A DNA stretch of 64,000 nt, taken from positions 1 to 64,000 of the forward strand of contig CAYUVH010000021.1 in assembly GCA_964448135.1 (NCBI GenBank), written 5' to 3'. The notes under the pieces were generated by a model. The model did no database searches, was not told the origin of the DNA, and worked only from the letters and a program-made list of their open reading frames with translations. This DNA comes from CAYUVH01 sp964448135 (GTDB lineage Bacteria; Verrucomicrobiota; Verrucomicrobiia; Limisphaerales; UBA8199). The position numbers and the translations under genes are program-made. Of the stretch, positions 17,213 to 26,661 are shown piece by piece; within the stretch, counting starts at the first letter, position 1, and each line of letters begins with the position of its first letter.

Positions 17213-18595
17213 ATGCATATGAAAAACCACTTATGCTCGCAGCGCTACGATGAAACCGGATTCAATTCGACCGAGGCTCGAAGTGTGCTAACGCGACGCG
17301 AGGTGTTGCGTCGCTGTCTCGTTGGCGTGGGCGGTTTGTGGCTGGCTGGCGGCTGGGGCGCGCGCGGTTGGTGCGCGACCAAGCCGGCGAAGGCCAAATC
17401 GGTCATTCAAGTCTGGATGTGGGGCGGGCCCTGCCACATCGACACCTTTGATCCCAAGCCGGACGCGGGCTACGACTACTGCGGTCCCCTCAACAAAGCA
17501 ATCGCCACCAACGTGGATGGCATCCAAATCGGTGAGTCGCTGCCATTGCTCGCGAAGCAGGCGGACAAATTCTCCATTTTACGCGGCATGACTCGCGGCA
17601 ACAACGGTCACGAAACCGCGGCATACATGGTCCAGACCGGGCGCGCCGCCGGAGGACGCGACGTCTATCCTTCAGCCGGGGCCGTCACGGCGCTTTTTCG
17701 CGGTTATGACGCCGGCTACAAAGGATTGATTCCTCCGTACATTGTTTTGACCGAGCCGCAAGGGCGCTTCTCGGAAGCGGGCTTCCTTGGTTCGCGTTAC
17801 AAACCTTTTGCCACCGGCGGCGATCCCGGGGGCACGCGTTTCATGGTCGAAGGCGTCGTCGCGCAGGGCATTTCCGATCAGCGTCAGAGGAACCGGCGCG
17901 ATCTGCTTCACAAGCTCGACACCCTCAGCGGCGCCATGCCCGGCGACGAAGCATTGAAGGCGTTGTTCAACTCCGAAGACCAGGCCTACGAATTGATATT
18001 GGGCGACGCGGGCAAGTTGTTCGACCTCGCGCAAGAAAAAGATGATGTGCGGGAGCGCTATGGTCGAAACACGTTTGGTCAATCCTGCCTGATGGCGCGA
18101 CGGTTGGTTGAAAAAGGTGTTCCTTACATCACGATCAATTACAAAGGCTGGGACACCCACAAGCAACACTTCCAGACCATGCGTCGCAAATTGCCCGAAT
18201 TGGACCGTGGCTTCGCAGCACTGCTGCAGGATTTGTCCGAGCGCGGTTTGCTGGACAACACGATCGTGTGGTGCAGCGGCGAATTTGGCCGCACACCCAA
18301 AGTCATGTGGGAGGCGCCCTGGAACGGCGGACGCGGCCACTGGGGCAAGGTATTCTCCGCCGTCGTGGCCGGCGGCGGTTTCAAAGGAGGACAGGTGGTT
18401 GGCGCTTCGGACGGCAAAGGCGAGGAGGTCAAGGAGCGACCGGTTTATCCGTCGGACTTGCTTGGCAGCATGTACGATCAATTGGGCATTGATACGAATG
18501 CGAAGCTGCCTCACCCACAGGGATTGGATGCGCGCGTCATGCCCGCCGCAGCGGAGGGTTCAAAGTCCAGCGGGCGCCTCAAGGAAATCACGTGA
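17213..18595 (+). CDS. DUF1501 protein, Tat-exported
   Basis: 460 residues. RREVLRRCLVGVGGLWLAGG (about residues 28-47) is a Tat signal. The remainder is DUF1501, an alkaline-phosphatase/sulfatase-like fold: QVWMWGGPCHIDTFDPKPDA, DTHKQHFQTMRRKLPELDRG and NTIVWCSGEFGRTPKV are signature blocks, with Asp/His residues placed like sulfatase metal ligands. It starts 6 bp after the DUF1549/1553 gene; DUF1549/1553 followed by DUF1501 is a conserved pair. Enzymatic activity is not proven for the family. Confidence 0.85.
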   Translation: MHMKNHLCSQRYDETGFNSTEARSVLTRREVLRRCLVGVGGLWLAGGWGARGWCATKPAKAKSVIQVWMWGGPCHIDTFDPKPDAGYDYCGPLNKAIATNVDGIQIGESLPLLAKQADKFSILRGMTRGNNGHETAAYMVQTGRAAGGRDVYPSAGAVTALFRGYDAGYKGLIPPYIVLTEPQGRFSEAGFLGSRYKPFATGGDPGGTRFMVEGVVAQGISDQRQRNRRDLLHKLDTLSGAMPGDEALKALFNSEDQAYELILGDAGKLFDLAQEKDDVRERYGRNTFGQSCLMARRLVEKGVPYITINYKGWDTHKQHFQTMRRKLPELDRGFAALLQDLSERGLLDNTIVWCSGEFGRTPKVMWEAPWNGGRGHWGKVFSAVVAGGGFKGGQVVGASDGKGEEVKERPVYPSDLLGSMYDQLGIDTNAKLPHPQGLDARVMPAAAEGSKSSGRLKEIT

Positions 18596-20583
18596 TGCTA
18601 ATCCGGCCAGCACAATCCAGGCGGGAATCACGCAAACAGGTTGCGCTGCTCCTCGCGCGATTCTGCAGCATCGCGCTGCCGCTTTTTCTCCTCGCGACCG
18701 AAGCTGTTGCACAACCACGAACGCCGCACATCGGTTATGTCTACCCGGCCGGGGGGCGGGTGGACACGGATTTTCGCGTGATGGTTGGCGGACAGTATCT
18801 CGCCGGCGTGACGAATGGCTTTGTGTCCAACGACGGCATGCGAATCAGGTTCGTGGAGTACAACCGGCCGCTTACTCAAAACGAATTCAATCAACTGCGC
18901 GAAGAGTTGCAAAGCCTGCGCGAAAAGCGCACTTCGGCGCGGGATCGTTCCAGCACAAACGTCTGGACCGCCGTCGATGAAAAACGGTTCAACGAGATCC
19001 GTGCCCGAATCCTGAAGAATCCGCCGAATCGGCAAGGCAACCCGGCTCTGGCCGAAACCGTGACACTGATGATCGAGGTTCTGACCAACGCGGTTCCCAG
19101 GGAACGCGAACTTCGCTTGCAAACGCCGGATAGCCTCTCGAATCCGCTGAAGTTCTGCATTGGCACCCTGCCCGAGTTCGGCAAACCCGCAGCCGCTATC
19201 GTTACTCCGGAAATCGAGCGCTTGCGTCAGCAGTACGGCGCGGTTGCGCCCGGGAGTCTTACCAATTCGCCGCTTAACGTTACCCTGCCTGCCGTGGCGA
19301 ACGGCCAGATCCTCCCGGGCGAGGTGGACCGGGTTCGCTTCACCGCGCGCAAGGGACAGGAGCTCGTGATCGCCGCCCAGGCCCGCGCGCTCATGCCGTA
19401 TCTGGCGGATGCGGTGCCTGGCTGGTTTCAAGCTGCGCTGGCATTGCACGATGCGAAGGGACGCGAAGTGGCCTACGACGACGATTTTCGGTTTCATCCC
19501 GATCCAGTCCTTCACTACCGCATTCCCGAGTCTGGTGAATATACCGTCGAGATTATGGATGCCATTTATCGCGGGCGGGAAGACTTTGTGTATCGCATCG
19601 CCATCGGCGAGCTGCCTTTTATAACGAGCATTTATCCGCTCGGTGCGAAGGCGGGTGCGGCGACCGCAGTGGAACTCAGCGGCTGGAATCTTCCGACGAA
19701 TCGGATGCTTTTACAGTTCGATACTCCTGGTGTGAAATGGGTGTCCGTCACCAACGGCAATCACCTTTCCAACCTCGTTCCTTTCGAGGTAAACGCCTTG
19801 CCGGAAATACGGGAGAAAGAACCGAATGACCAGCGCGAGACTGCCCAGGCAGTCTCGCTGCCGGTCATCATTAACGGCCGCATCAATCATCCGGATGATT
19901 GGGACGTCTTCCGCATCCAGGGCAAAGCCGGCGAGGAAATTGTCGCGGAAGTCTCGGCCCGCCGGCTGGATTCTTCCCTGGACTCCATCCTCAAGCTTAC
20001 CGACGCCAACGGCAGGCAGATCGCCTTGAACGACGATTGCGAAGACAAGTCCTCCGGGCTCAACACGCATCATGCCGACTCCTGTTTACAAGCGACCCTT
20101 CCCTCTGATGGTCCATATTTCCTCTGGCTCGGCGATACCCAGCACAAAGGCGGTGAAGAATACGCCTACCGCCTGCGTGTGAGCGCGCCGCGACCGGACT
20201 TCGCCTTGCGCGTCACGCCGTCCGCTGTAAATGCCCGCCCCGGCGCCAGCACCACGGTAACGGTATTCGCCGTGCGCAAGGACGGACTCACCAACGCTAT
20301 TCGTGTGGCTTTGGCGAACGCGCCTCCCGGCTTCAAACTCAGCACCGGCACCATCTCGGGCACCAATGAGCAAGTGCGGCTCAACCTCACCGCGCCCTGG
20401 CGATCGCCGGCGGGTCCGGTCCACGTCGAGATCGAAGGCCGCGCATTCGTGGACGGCAAAACCATCACCCACGCCGCGTTGCCGGCCGAAGACATGATGC
20501 AGGCATTCGCTTATCGGCATCTCGTCCCAGCCGGGGATTTCTTTGTCACCGTCGGGGTACCGCCCCGTACCGGAAAAAAGTAA
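18595..20583 (+). CDS. PPC-domain secreted protein of the DUF1501 operon
   Basis: ATG at 18595 overlaps the last base of the preceding TGA; a GTG at 18592 is possible. 662 residues. Signal peptide about 20-42 (IALPLFLLATEAVAQ). Beta-rich repeats follow; about 425-530 is a bacterial pre-peptidase C-terminal domain (DDWDVFRIQGKAGEEIVAEV; LDSSLDSILKLTDANG). No catalytic domain is seen. An earlier segment (about 235-345) looks like a second PPC-like unit (LPGEVDRVRFTARKGQELVI). Probably an extracellular binding or structural partner of the two preceding gene products. Confidence 0.75.
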   Translation: MLIRPAQSRRESRKQVALLLARFCSIALPLFLLATEAVAQPRTPHIGYVYPAGGRVDTDFRVMVGGQYLAGVTNGFVSNDGMRIRFVEYNRPLTQNEFNQLREELQSLREKRTSARDRSSTNVWTAVDEKRFNEIRARILKNPPNRQGNPALAETVTLMIEVLTNAVPRERELRLQTPDSLSNPLKFCIGTLPEFGKPAAAIVTPEIERLRQQYGAVAPGSLTNSPLNVTLPAVANGQILPGEVDRVRFTARKGQELVIAAQARALMPYLADAVPGWFQAALALHDAKGREVAYDDDFRFHPDPVLHYRIPESGEYTVEIMDAIYRGREDFVYRIAIGELPFITSIYPLGAKAGAATAVELSGWNLPTNRMLLQFDTPGVKWVSVTNGNHLSNLVPFEVNALPEIREKEPNDQRETAQAVSLPVIINGRINHPDDWDVFRIQGKAGEEIVAEVSARRLDSSLDSILKLTDANGRQIALNDDCEDKSSGLNTHHADSCLQATLPSDGPYFLWLGDTQHKGGEEYAYRLRVSAPRPDFALRVTPSAVNARPGASTTVTVFAVRKDGLTNAIRVALANAPPGFKLSTGTISGTNEQVRLNLTAPWRSPAGPVHVEIEGRAFVDGKTITHAALPAEDMMQAFAYRHLVPAGDFFVTVGVPPRTGKK

Positions 20584-20643
20584 GCGCATCCGACTGAGTT
20601 TTTGACTTCGGTCAAGGTTTCAGCCCTGCTGGACTCTTAGAAT

Positions 20644-21048
20644 GTGGATGTGGATCGAGATGTCCAAACCCAAAGTTCCTGCTTCGCCGCCCCGCCAGAT
20701 GCGCCGGTGGTCACGGCATTCTCGAATAGCCGCCTCTCCCGCGAGTGGAAGACCGTCGCGGCAATGATGCGCATCTATTGCCGCGACCATCATCACCAAG
20801 GGGATCTTTGCTTGGAGTGCCGGGCGCTTTCGGATTACGCCCACCTGCGCCTCGAACGTTGCCGGTTCGGAAAAGACAAGCCCACGTGCGCCCATTGCCC
20901 GGTGCACTGCTACCAAAAAACGCGACGGGAACAAATCAAGCGGGTCATGCGCTACGCTGGCCCAAAAATGATCTGGGAGCATCCGCGCTTAAGCCTGGGA
21001 CATCTCTTCGATGGCTGGTTCCGCCAAGCACCTTCTGTCACCGGATGA
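20644..21048 (+). CDS. YgbA_NO family protein (nitrous oxide-stimulated promoter family)
   Basis: GTG start at 20644 (or GTG 20650); 134 residues. The conserved core spans about 40-120: MMRIYCRDHHHQGDLCLECR, a run of seven cysteines through CRFGKDKPTCAHCPVHCY, then REQIKRVMRYAGPKMIWEHP. This matches the family of E. coli YgbA, which is induced by nitrosative stress under NsrR. The Cys/His pattern suggests metal or Fe-S binding (inference). It stands alone 60 bp after the PPC gene and converges with the DapA-family gene. No NsrR-type site was found by eye. Confidence 0.8.
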   Translation: MDVDRDVQTQSSCFAAPPDAPVVTAFSNSRLSREWKTVAAMMRIYCRDHHHQGDLCLECRALSDYAHLRLERCRFGKDKPTCAHCPVHCYQKTRREQIKRVMRYAGPKMIWEHPRLSLGHLFDGWFRQAPSVTG

Positions 21049-21097
21049 CGGAACACTGGAACAACAACAACGAGCCTTGGACGATACTTTCGAGAAT

Positions 21098-22171
21098 TCA
21101 TGCTTCTGTCAGCCATGCATCCCGATGCTTCTTCACGAAAGCATCGTCGTTGAGGTGGGGATAATCCCGGTAAACACGGTCGATTTCGGCCGCCTGGCCC
21201 GGACTTAACTTCTCGTTTCGGTCCAAGCACCAAATTCCTTCGAACAGACCCTGTCGCCGCAATACCTCGTGCAGCCCCGCAATGCATCCAGCGAAGCCGT
21301 TCCCGGCGTCGAAGAAGGCCGCGTTGCAGTCAGTCACCTCATTGGCGAGCCGCAACAGGGACGTCGAGACGGGACGACCGGATTTGATGACAGCGTGGCA
21401 CGCGCCCAGCAATTCGACAGCTTTGCGAGTCCACACCGACCAGTGCCCCAACAACCCTCCAACCATCCTTCGCTCGACGATTTTGCCCGAAACCTTGAAA
21501 CGAAACGGCGCAAGCAAATCCATGACGATGTTGTCGTCGTTGCCGGTATAGAGCGCGATATCGTCCCGGCCCGACTCCGCCACGGCCCGAACCACTTCCA
21601 ACGTCTGATAGCGATTGAACGGAGCGATCTTTATCGCGACTACATTTGGAATTTCTACAAATCGCCGCCAGAAGGAGAACGGCAATACGCGTCCACCAAC
21701 CGCCGGTTGCAGGTAAAATCCCACCAACGGGATGACGTCCGCGATGGCACGACAATGGTTGATCAATTCCCCCTCCCCTGCCCGCTTCATCGCCGCCAGG
21801 CTGAGCAGTCCGGCATGAAAACCCAGCTTGCGAACCAGCCTAGCCTCAAGCTCGGCTTGACGTGTGTCTCCACAAATCCCCGCTATTCGCACCAGCGGCG
21901 TGTTCCGCCGGACATCCCCGCAATCCAGCTCCTCCTGCGCAATTTCGAGGACAGGTTGAAACAATCCGATTTTCGGATCACGAATGGCGAATTGAGTCGT
22001 ATGTACTCCGACCGCGAGTCCGCCGGAGCCGGCGGCAACATAATAACGAAAGAGCGCCCGCTGGCGTCGTTCATCCAGTTTGCGTTCGGCAGTGAGTGCG
22101 AGCGGACTCGCCGGAATGACCAACCCGCGACGCAACGCCTTTAACGCGGCTGTTTCCCTAGAATTTGCCAT
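21098..22171 (-). CDS. DapA/NanA-family (dihydrodipicolinate synthase superfamily) protein
   Basis: Start at 22171 (MANSRETAALKALRRGLVIP); an open frame continues upstream but overlaps the previous gene heavily. 357 residues against about 295 for typical members. TIM-barrel landmarks: GFYLQP carries the catalytic Tyr (Y153), VVAIKIAPF the Schiff-base Lys (K181), and LYTGNDDN follows. The pyruvate-binding loop normally reading G-T-T-G-E is replaced by GVHTTQF, so the substrate may differ from pyruvate aldolases. It overlaps the epimerase-like gene by 14 bp. Likely a keto-acid or sugar-acid aldolase/dehydratase; lysine synthesis is unlikely given the context. Confidence 0.75.
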   Translation of the reverse strand: MANSRETAALKALRRGLVIPASPLALTAERKLDERRQRALFRYYVAAGSGGLAVGVHTTQFAIRDPKIGLFQPVLEIAQEELDCGDVRRNTPLVRIAGICGDTRQAELEARLVRKLGFHAGLLSLAAMKRAGEGELINHCRAIADVIPLVGFYLQPAVGGRVLPFSFWRRFVEIPNVVAIKIAPFNRYQTLEVVRAVAESGRDDIALYTGNDDNIVMDLLAPFRFKVSGKIVERRMVGGLLGHWSVWTRKAVELLGACHAVIKSGRPVSTSLLRLANEVTDCNAAFFDAGNGFAGCIAGLHEVLRRQGLFEGIWCLDRNEKLSPGQAAEIDRVYRDYPHLNDDAFVKKHRDAWLTEA

Positions 22172-23186
22172 CTCGAGATTCAAAGTGAGTCGGTTTGCCC
22201 AAAGTCGCCCTGCTCTGCATGGTCCAATTGGCGACCCATTCGAGCAATTGCGCTGCGTCGATCCGCGGCGAGCCGAATAGAGAGAAGGCTCGCTGAGCGT
22301 TATTAAGGAGAGCCGTGGACGATTCCTCGCCCACAAACCGAGCCGGTCGATTCATTCTTTTCGCGAATTCCTCACCCACAGCGCGAACGCCGAGCTTCTC
22401 CTGGCCGGTAACGTTTAGCATCAGCGGTGGTGAAGCGACGTGAGCCAGGCATTGAAGCACCATGGCATTGGCATCCGCTTGCCAGATGGTATTGAACCAG
22501 CCCATCGCCAGATTAATGGGCTCGCCCGCAAATACTTTTCGCGCAAGATCAACCGGAACTCCGTAACGCATCTCCGTCGCGTAATTCAGCCGGATTAGAG
22601 CCATTGGAGTTTTCTGCGTCCGGCTGAAGTGTTCGAACATCCGTTCGCGCCCGAGGCAGCTCATCGCATATTCCCCCGCTGGATTGGGCGCGTCGGTTTC
22701 AACCGAGCCGCTCCCCCGCACTGGCACGAGCCCGTAAACATTGCCGGTGGAAAACGCGACGATTCGGCTACGCGCGAATTTCTTGCAAACGACAGCCGGC
22801 AAATAAGTGTTCATCGCCCAAGTCAACGATTCCTGGCCGGTGGAACCGAATTTCATTCCCGCCAGGTAAATGACATTCGGGACATCCGGAAGCGCCGCCA
22901 CTGCATTCTCGTCGAGCAAATCGCAGCGAATGGTTTCGACGCCGTGGGATTCCAATTCCCTTGCTTGATCACCCGTTGAGAATCGCGAAACACCGATAAC
23001 GCGTCGCTTTCTACCCGCCAAATCGGTTGCACGCTTCGCCATGCGCGCCAGCGTCGGCCCCATTTTGCCGGCTACCCCCAGCAAAATTATGTCTCCCTCC
23101 AAGCGCGCCATCGTCTCGACTGCGCCGGACGTGGGCTCGCTCAACAAGTTCTCCAGCTGCTCAATGGTTTTGATGGATGATGGCAC
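22158..23186 (-). CDS. NAD-dependent epimerase/dehydratase family protein
   Basis: 342 residues. After about 30 N-terminal residues the Rossmann motif reads GDIILLGVAGKMGPTLARMA (GxxGxxG at about 38-44). NVIYLAGMKF and VAFSTGNVYG are the usual strand-4 and strand-5 blocks; GEYAMSCLGRER holds YxxxxxxR where extended SDRs have YxxxK, so the catalytic Tyr is present but the Lys is not in its usual place. LIRLNYATEMRYGVPVDLA fits sugar-nucleotide-type extended SDRs. Stop overlaps the DapA-family start, so the two probably act on one pathway. Substrate unknown. Confidence 0.75.
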   Translation of the reverse strand: MPSSIKTIEQLENLLSEPTSGAVETMARLEGDIILLGVAGKMGPTLARMAKRATDLAGRKRRVIGVSRFSTGDQARELESHGVETIRCDLLDENAVAALPDVPNVIYLAGMKFGSTGQESLTWAMNTYLPAVVCKKFARSRIVAFSTGNVYGLVPVRGSGSVETDAPNPAGEYAMSCLGRERMFEHFSRTQKTPMALIRLNYATEMRYGVPVDLARKVFAGEPINLAMGWFNTIWQADANAMVLQCLAHVASPPLMLNVTGQEKLGVRAVGEEFAKRMNRPARFVGEESSTALLNNAQRAFSLFGSPRIDAAQLLEWVANWTMQSRATLGKPTHFESRDGKF

Positions 23187-23261
23187 GTTGCGCGGAGTCA
23201 GGATTGCGATTTGTCCGGTGCGACGCCAAGCGTATTTTTTCAGGCGGAGGAAGTTCTTCCG

Positions 23262-25016
23262 CTACTGTTTCACGAGCTTCACCTCCACGCTCTGGTTGGT
23301 CACATCCCTCGCGAATGGCAACGAGAGTACGATCCGGCCTTCCGCAGGCTCGGCCCGTCCATCTTTCCGATACGGGTTATGAGGCAGGATTGGCCAGGTG
23401 ATGTACGAAGTCTCCGGCAGAACAACCCGCCAGCCGTTGTGTTCAAACCACCCTCCAGCCTCCCGGGCCGTGAGCTTGAACGGTTTGGAACCGACCTCGC
23501 CGCTTTTTCCCGAAGCGGTGCTCCAGGGCTTGCCGAACGAAGGCATGAAAGTTAAGTGTGCTTCCACCGCGGCGGATTTCGACGGCGGCTTCGCCGCATA
23601 GTTCAAACGCACCGTGTCATCCACGGTGAATTCAAATGTGACACCGCACGCCACTTCTCCGTAATCCAGGGTCAACGCCTGACCGTTCGTTGCGATCACG
23701 GCTTTGGTAGGGATGTGAATCAAACCGGCCGGTTGGGCGAACTTTGGATTCTCGTCGCCGGGCCGATATTTCAGGAGGCTAGTGTCCCCGACGGTGAATG
23801 TGCTCCAAAGTGGTTGCAGTTTCGTGTTACCTCCGCCGAGAATCAATCCGCGCTCCTCATGGAAAAGACTCACGAGATTCTGGCGGTCCTGGATCCATCG
23901 GCTCGAGTAGACGGGACAGGCATAGGCCGACAAACACGCGCACCAGGCGCCCTGGTGGAGCACCGACGCTTTTGCGTCCCCGGTCACGAATAGGCTCTCA
24001 CGGCGCGCACCGGGCGGGTCCGTCACAGGGCCTTCCTCTCCGTAAAGAAGCAGCGACGCGAGTGCGTCAGGATCCGGCGAAGCTCCTTTTTCCTTCAGAA
24101 GCGTCCATTGCTGCCGCAGATAGCCACGGCCTTCCGGGCTGAATGAGAACCCGACACCGGGCATACGCGAGCCGCCATGATATGGCGTCCGTTCATCAAT
24201 TGTTTCGATCGGGCTCCCGTCTGGATATGTGAAGTTGGCATGGAAGCGAGCTGCGCGCTCCAGGGCTTTCAGGACCTTCTCATCGTGAGAGACGCTGTAA
24301 TAAGTTCCGAGGGCATCCACGTACACCAGGTTATACAGGACCACGGGCCCGACGTGCTCGGACCAGAAACCGTTCGCATCCTGCGCCTCGGCCACCTCGG
24401 CGAGGAATGTGCTGGCCCGCGTGCACCATTCGGGATGATTCAATGCCTTGCCGGCGATATAAAGTCCCATCGCCTGGTGCGCAGGAATATTGTGGACCCG
24501 GGACAACTCGTATTTCTCGATCCCCGTAAAGCCAAGCACCAGCCCGTTTTCCCAAACCGTCCGCCGCTCCGGTGGCATCGCTTCGGCGATCAAGCTGTAG
24601 GCCCTGACCCAACGCGAATATACCCATGGGTTGAAATGGAAGCCCCAGGTGGAGTTGTCCTTTTTGCGAAACACCCACTGGCCTTTCTTATCCTGGGCCT
24701 CCACCAACGCTTCACCGCCCCGCATGATCGCCTCCAACAATTTTGGATCATGATACCAGGAATTGCTTGCGTCGTTCAGCGACCACGCGACCGCCAGCGG
24801 ATAAATCACCGTCTGGTCGCCGGCAATCCAGACGCCGGAACCGAACCGCCCCGTGGCCGGGTCCTGTGTCTTTAGGATCCCCGGAATGGCCCGCGCGAAG
24901 GCCGGCAGAAACTCCCGCTTGAAATTCCAAATCCGCGCATCATTAGTCGCGGCCGGACCAACCGAAGCCAAAGCCAGGAAGGCTGCGAACGGAACCAATA
25001 GCTTCTTCATGCCCAC
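23262..25016 (-). CDS. Secreted alpha/alpha-toroid-like protein, possible polysaccharide lyase or hydrolase
   Basis: 584 residues. Signal peptide 1-22 (MKKLLVPFAAFLALASVGPA). Residues 35-330 are helix-rich with repeated W/H/Y-containing pairs: FHFNPWVYSRWVRAYSLIAE, ELSRVHNIPAHQAMGLYIAG, VLYNLVYVDALGTYYSVSHD. This is what an (alpha/alpha)n toroid of lyases or glycosidases looks like. Residues about 340-584 are beta-rich (LTLDYGEVACGVTFEF), as in heparinase or alginate-lyase type C-terminal domains. I do not recognise the exact family. Same strand and within 76 bp of the epimerase gene, so probably part of the same operon. Confidence 0.55.
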   Translation of the reverse strand: MGMKKLLVPFAAFLALASVGPAATNDARIWNFKREFLPAFARAIPGILKTQDPATGRFGSGVWIAGDQTVIYPLAVAWSLNDASNSWYHDPKLLEAIMRGGEALVEAQDKKGQWVFRKKDNSTWGFHFNPWVYSRWVRAYSLIAEAMPPERRTVWENGLVLGFTGIEKYELSRVHNIPAHQAMGLYIAGKALNHPEWCTRASTFLAEVAEAQDANGFWSEHVGPVVLYNLVYVDALGTYYSVSHDEKVLKALERAARFHANFTYPDGSPIETIDERTPYHGGSRMPGVGFSFSPEGRGYLRQQWTLLKEKGASPDPDALASLLLYGEEGPVTDPPGARRESLFVTGDAKASVLHQGAWCACLSAYACPVYSSRWIQDRQNLVSLFHEERGLILGGGNTKLQPLWSTFTVGDTSLLKYRPGDENPKFAQPAGLIHIPTKAVIATNGQALTLDYGEVACGVTFEFTVDDTVRLNYAAKPPSKSAAVEAHLTFMPSFGKPWSTASGKSGEVGSKPFKLTAREAGGWFEHNGWRVVLPETSYITWPILPHNPYRKDGRAEPAEGRIVLSLPFARDVTNQSVEVKLVKQ

Positions 25017-25029
25017 TCTCCGTCTGACG

Positions 25030-25770
25030 TCATAAGTTTGCTTTTGCCCACGCGTTCATCAATTCGTTCGTCCCGGAGTTCCACGCCTTCTGATACAGCT
25101 TCCGGTTGAGATCGAGCCAGTGGACGCCTTCGACATTTTCCTTTCCGCCGGCCGCCTGGTATTGCTCGCGGGTGGTACTTTGTATTCGGGCATATTTCCC
25201 GACCCAGCTCACCTCATTGATGGATGCGGTCAGTGACCTCTCGATCTCCGCCGGCGTGGGTTGGCGTTCACTGCGATGTTCGACGCCGTCGATCTTCACC
25301 GTCACTCCATCCCGAAAACAGTAGATTTCGGAAATTCCGTTCGGCGGCAGGATGTCTTCATACACAATTCCGCGGACAGGGAACTGCCCGCCCGACTGGC
25401 CGATGATATGATTCGCCAGTTTCTGCAGGTCGTTTGTGGTGACCGTGCCTTTGGCCGTGAGACAGGCATTCACCATCCACCGCGCTAGAAGCGACGCTTC
25501 CGGATCCAGCAAAATCACTGATGCGGTTTTGTTCGTGTGCAATGCGGGGTCGGCAACAGAGTATGAACATTGGACGGTGGGGAAACCTTCCCAACCGGGA
25601 ACCACCACCGGCCGGGGATTCATTTCCAGGTAACGTGCTTTGGCAAGACGCGGCGCGAGTGTCCGCGCCAGATCGTCGTACCCAGGGGGTGCCGTCGTGG
25701 TTGAGTCGGCGCCGGCCAACCAGCAAGCTCCGCAAACGACAAAACAAGACAGCAGGACTTTGATGCGCAT
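25030..25770 (-). CDS. Secreted hypothetical protein
   Basis: Start at 25770 (MRIKVLLSCFVVCGACWLAG) gives a signal peptide or lipoprotein-like leader; an upstream in-frame ATG at 25815 would overlap the ankyrin gene. 246 residues. Mature part has LAKARYLEMNPRPVVVPGWE and HSERQPTPAEIERSLTASIN; Asp- and Glu-rich with no cysteine pattern. No family recognised. It ends 13 bp before the toroid gene start and likely shares its transcript. Confidence 0.6.
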   Translation of the reverse strand: MRIKVLLSCFVVCGACWLAGADSTTTAPPGYDDLARTLAPRLAKARYLEMNPRPVVVPGWEGFPTVQCSYSVADPALHTNKTASVILLDPEASLLARWMVNACLTAKGTVTTNDLQKLANHIIGQSGGQFPVRGIVYEDILPPNGISEIYCFRDGVTVKIDGVEHRSERQPTPAEIERSLTASINEVSWVGKYARIQSTTREQYQAAGGKENVEGVHWLDLNRKLYQKAWNSGTNELMNAWAKANL

Positions 25771-25787
25771 GGATTTGAAGTGGCTTT

Positions 25788-26462
25788 TCAGCGCTTGAGC
25801 AGCTCGCGGATCCATTCGCTTCGGGCGGAATCGAGCACGGATTGTCCACGACCGTCCTTCTCACGGAGGCTGATGCCAAAGGTGAGAAACGCCTCAATGA
25901 TCCGGCGTTGTGCTGCTTTGGCGCCCTCCGAACCGCTGCCGCTGGCTCCGGTATTGTGCACCGCGAGGTGGAAGGCGGTGGAACCGGGATGGTTCCTGAT
26001 CCGGGGATCGGCGCCGGACTTCAGCAGAAATCGTACGGCCGCTGCGCCGCGCGTGCGAACGGCGCGATGCAGCGGCGTGGCGCCATTCTTGTCCGTTGCA
26101 TTGATCTTCGCACCTGCTTCAAGCAGGCAACTGATAGTTTCGAGCTGCCGCTTCTCATCGAAAGCGGGCAGGCCGATGCGGGCATCGGCGGCATAGTGCA
26201 GAGGACCGCTCTGTCTGTGATTGCCATTGGCGTTGGGATCGGCACCTCTGGCCAGGAGCAACCGGACGATTTCAAACCGATGTCCGGCCGAAGCCAAATG
26301 CAAAGGGGTGTCTCCGGCGTAAATCCAATGCAGTATTTTGCCTTCATAAAGTTTGGACTTTTTGATCGAGGCAGTCGCAAGCAGGGAATCGGCGCGAAGC
26401 AACGCCTTCACTGACTTCTGGTCGTCATCGTATATCGCGTCTAAAAGCTTCAATGCACTCAC
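25788..26462 (-). CDS. Ankyrin-repeat protein
   Basis: 224 residues, no signal peptide. At least four ankyrin units: DTPLHLASAGHRFEIVRLLL (about 52-71), SGPLHYAADARIG (about 85-97), GATPLHRAVRTRGAAAVRFL (about 129-148) and GSTAFHLAVHNTG (about 164-176). Ankyrin stacks bind proteins; partner unknown. First gene of the minus-strand run that leads into the secreted proteins and the DapA-family gene. Divergent from the sialidase with about 200 bp between starts. Confidence 0.85.
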   Translation of the reverse strand: MSALKLLDAIYDDDQKSVKALLRADSLLATASIKKSKLYEGKILHWIYAGDTPLHLASAGHRFEIVRLLLARGADPNANGNHRQSGPLHYAADARIGLPAFDEKRQLETISCLLEAGAKINATDKNGATPLHRAVRTRGAAAVRFLLKSGADPRIRNHPGSTAFHLAVHNTGASGSGSEGAKAAQRRIIEAFLTFGISLREKDGRGQSVLDSARSEWIRELLKR

Positions 26463-26661
26463 GGCAAGGCCATACCGTCCTCAGCAGCCAACCTCAGGGC
26501 AAGTGCAATCTCCGCGGCGGCAAAGGAGTCTGATTCATAACCGCATGGCTACCATCCCGCAAAACCAGTTGACGGTCTTGTCAGCCGGCTCCAGCCTGCC
26601 AAGCGTGTTGCTGATACCGGTTAAACCGCGACGGATTGGAGCGGGTGGAACGCTTTGGAGC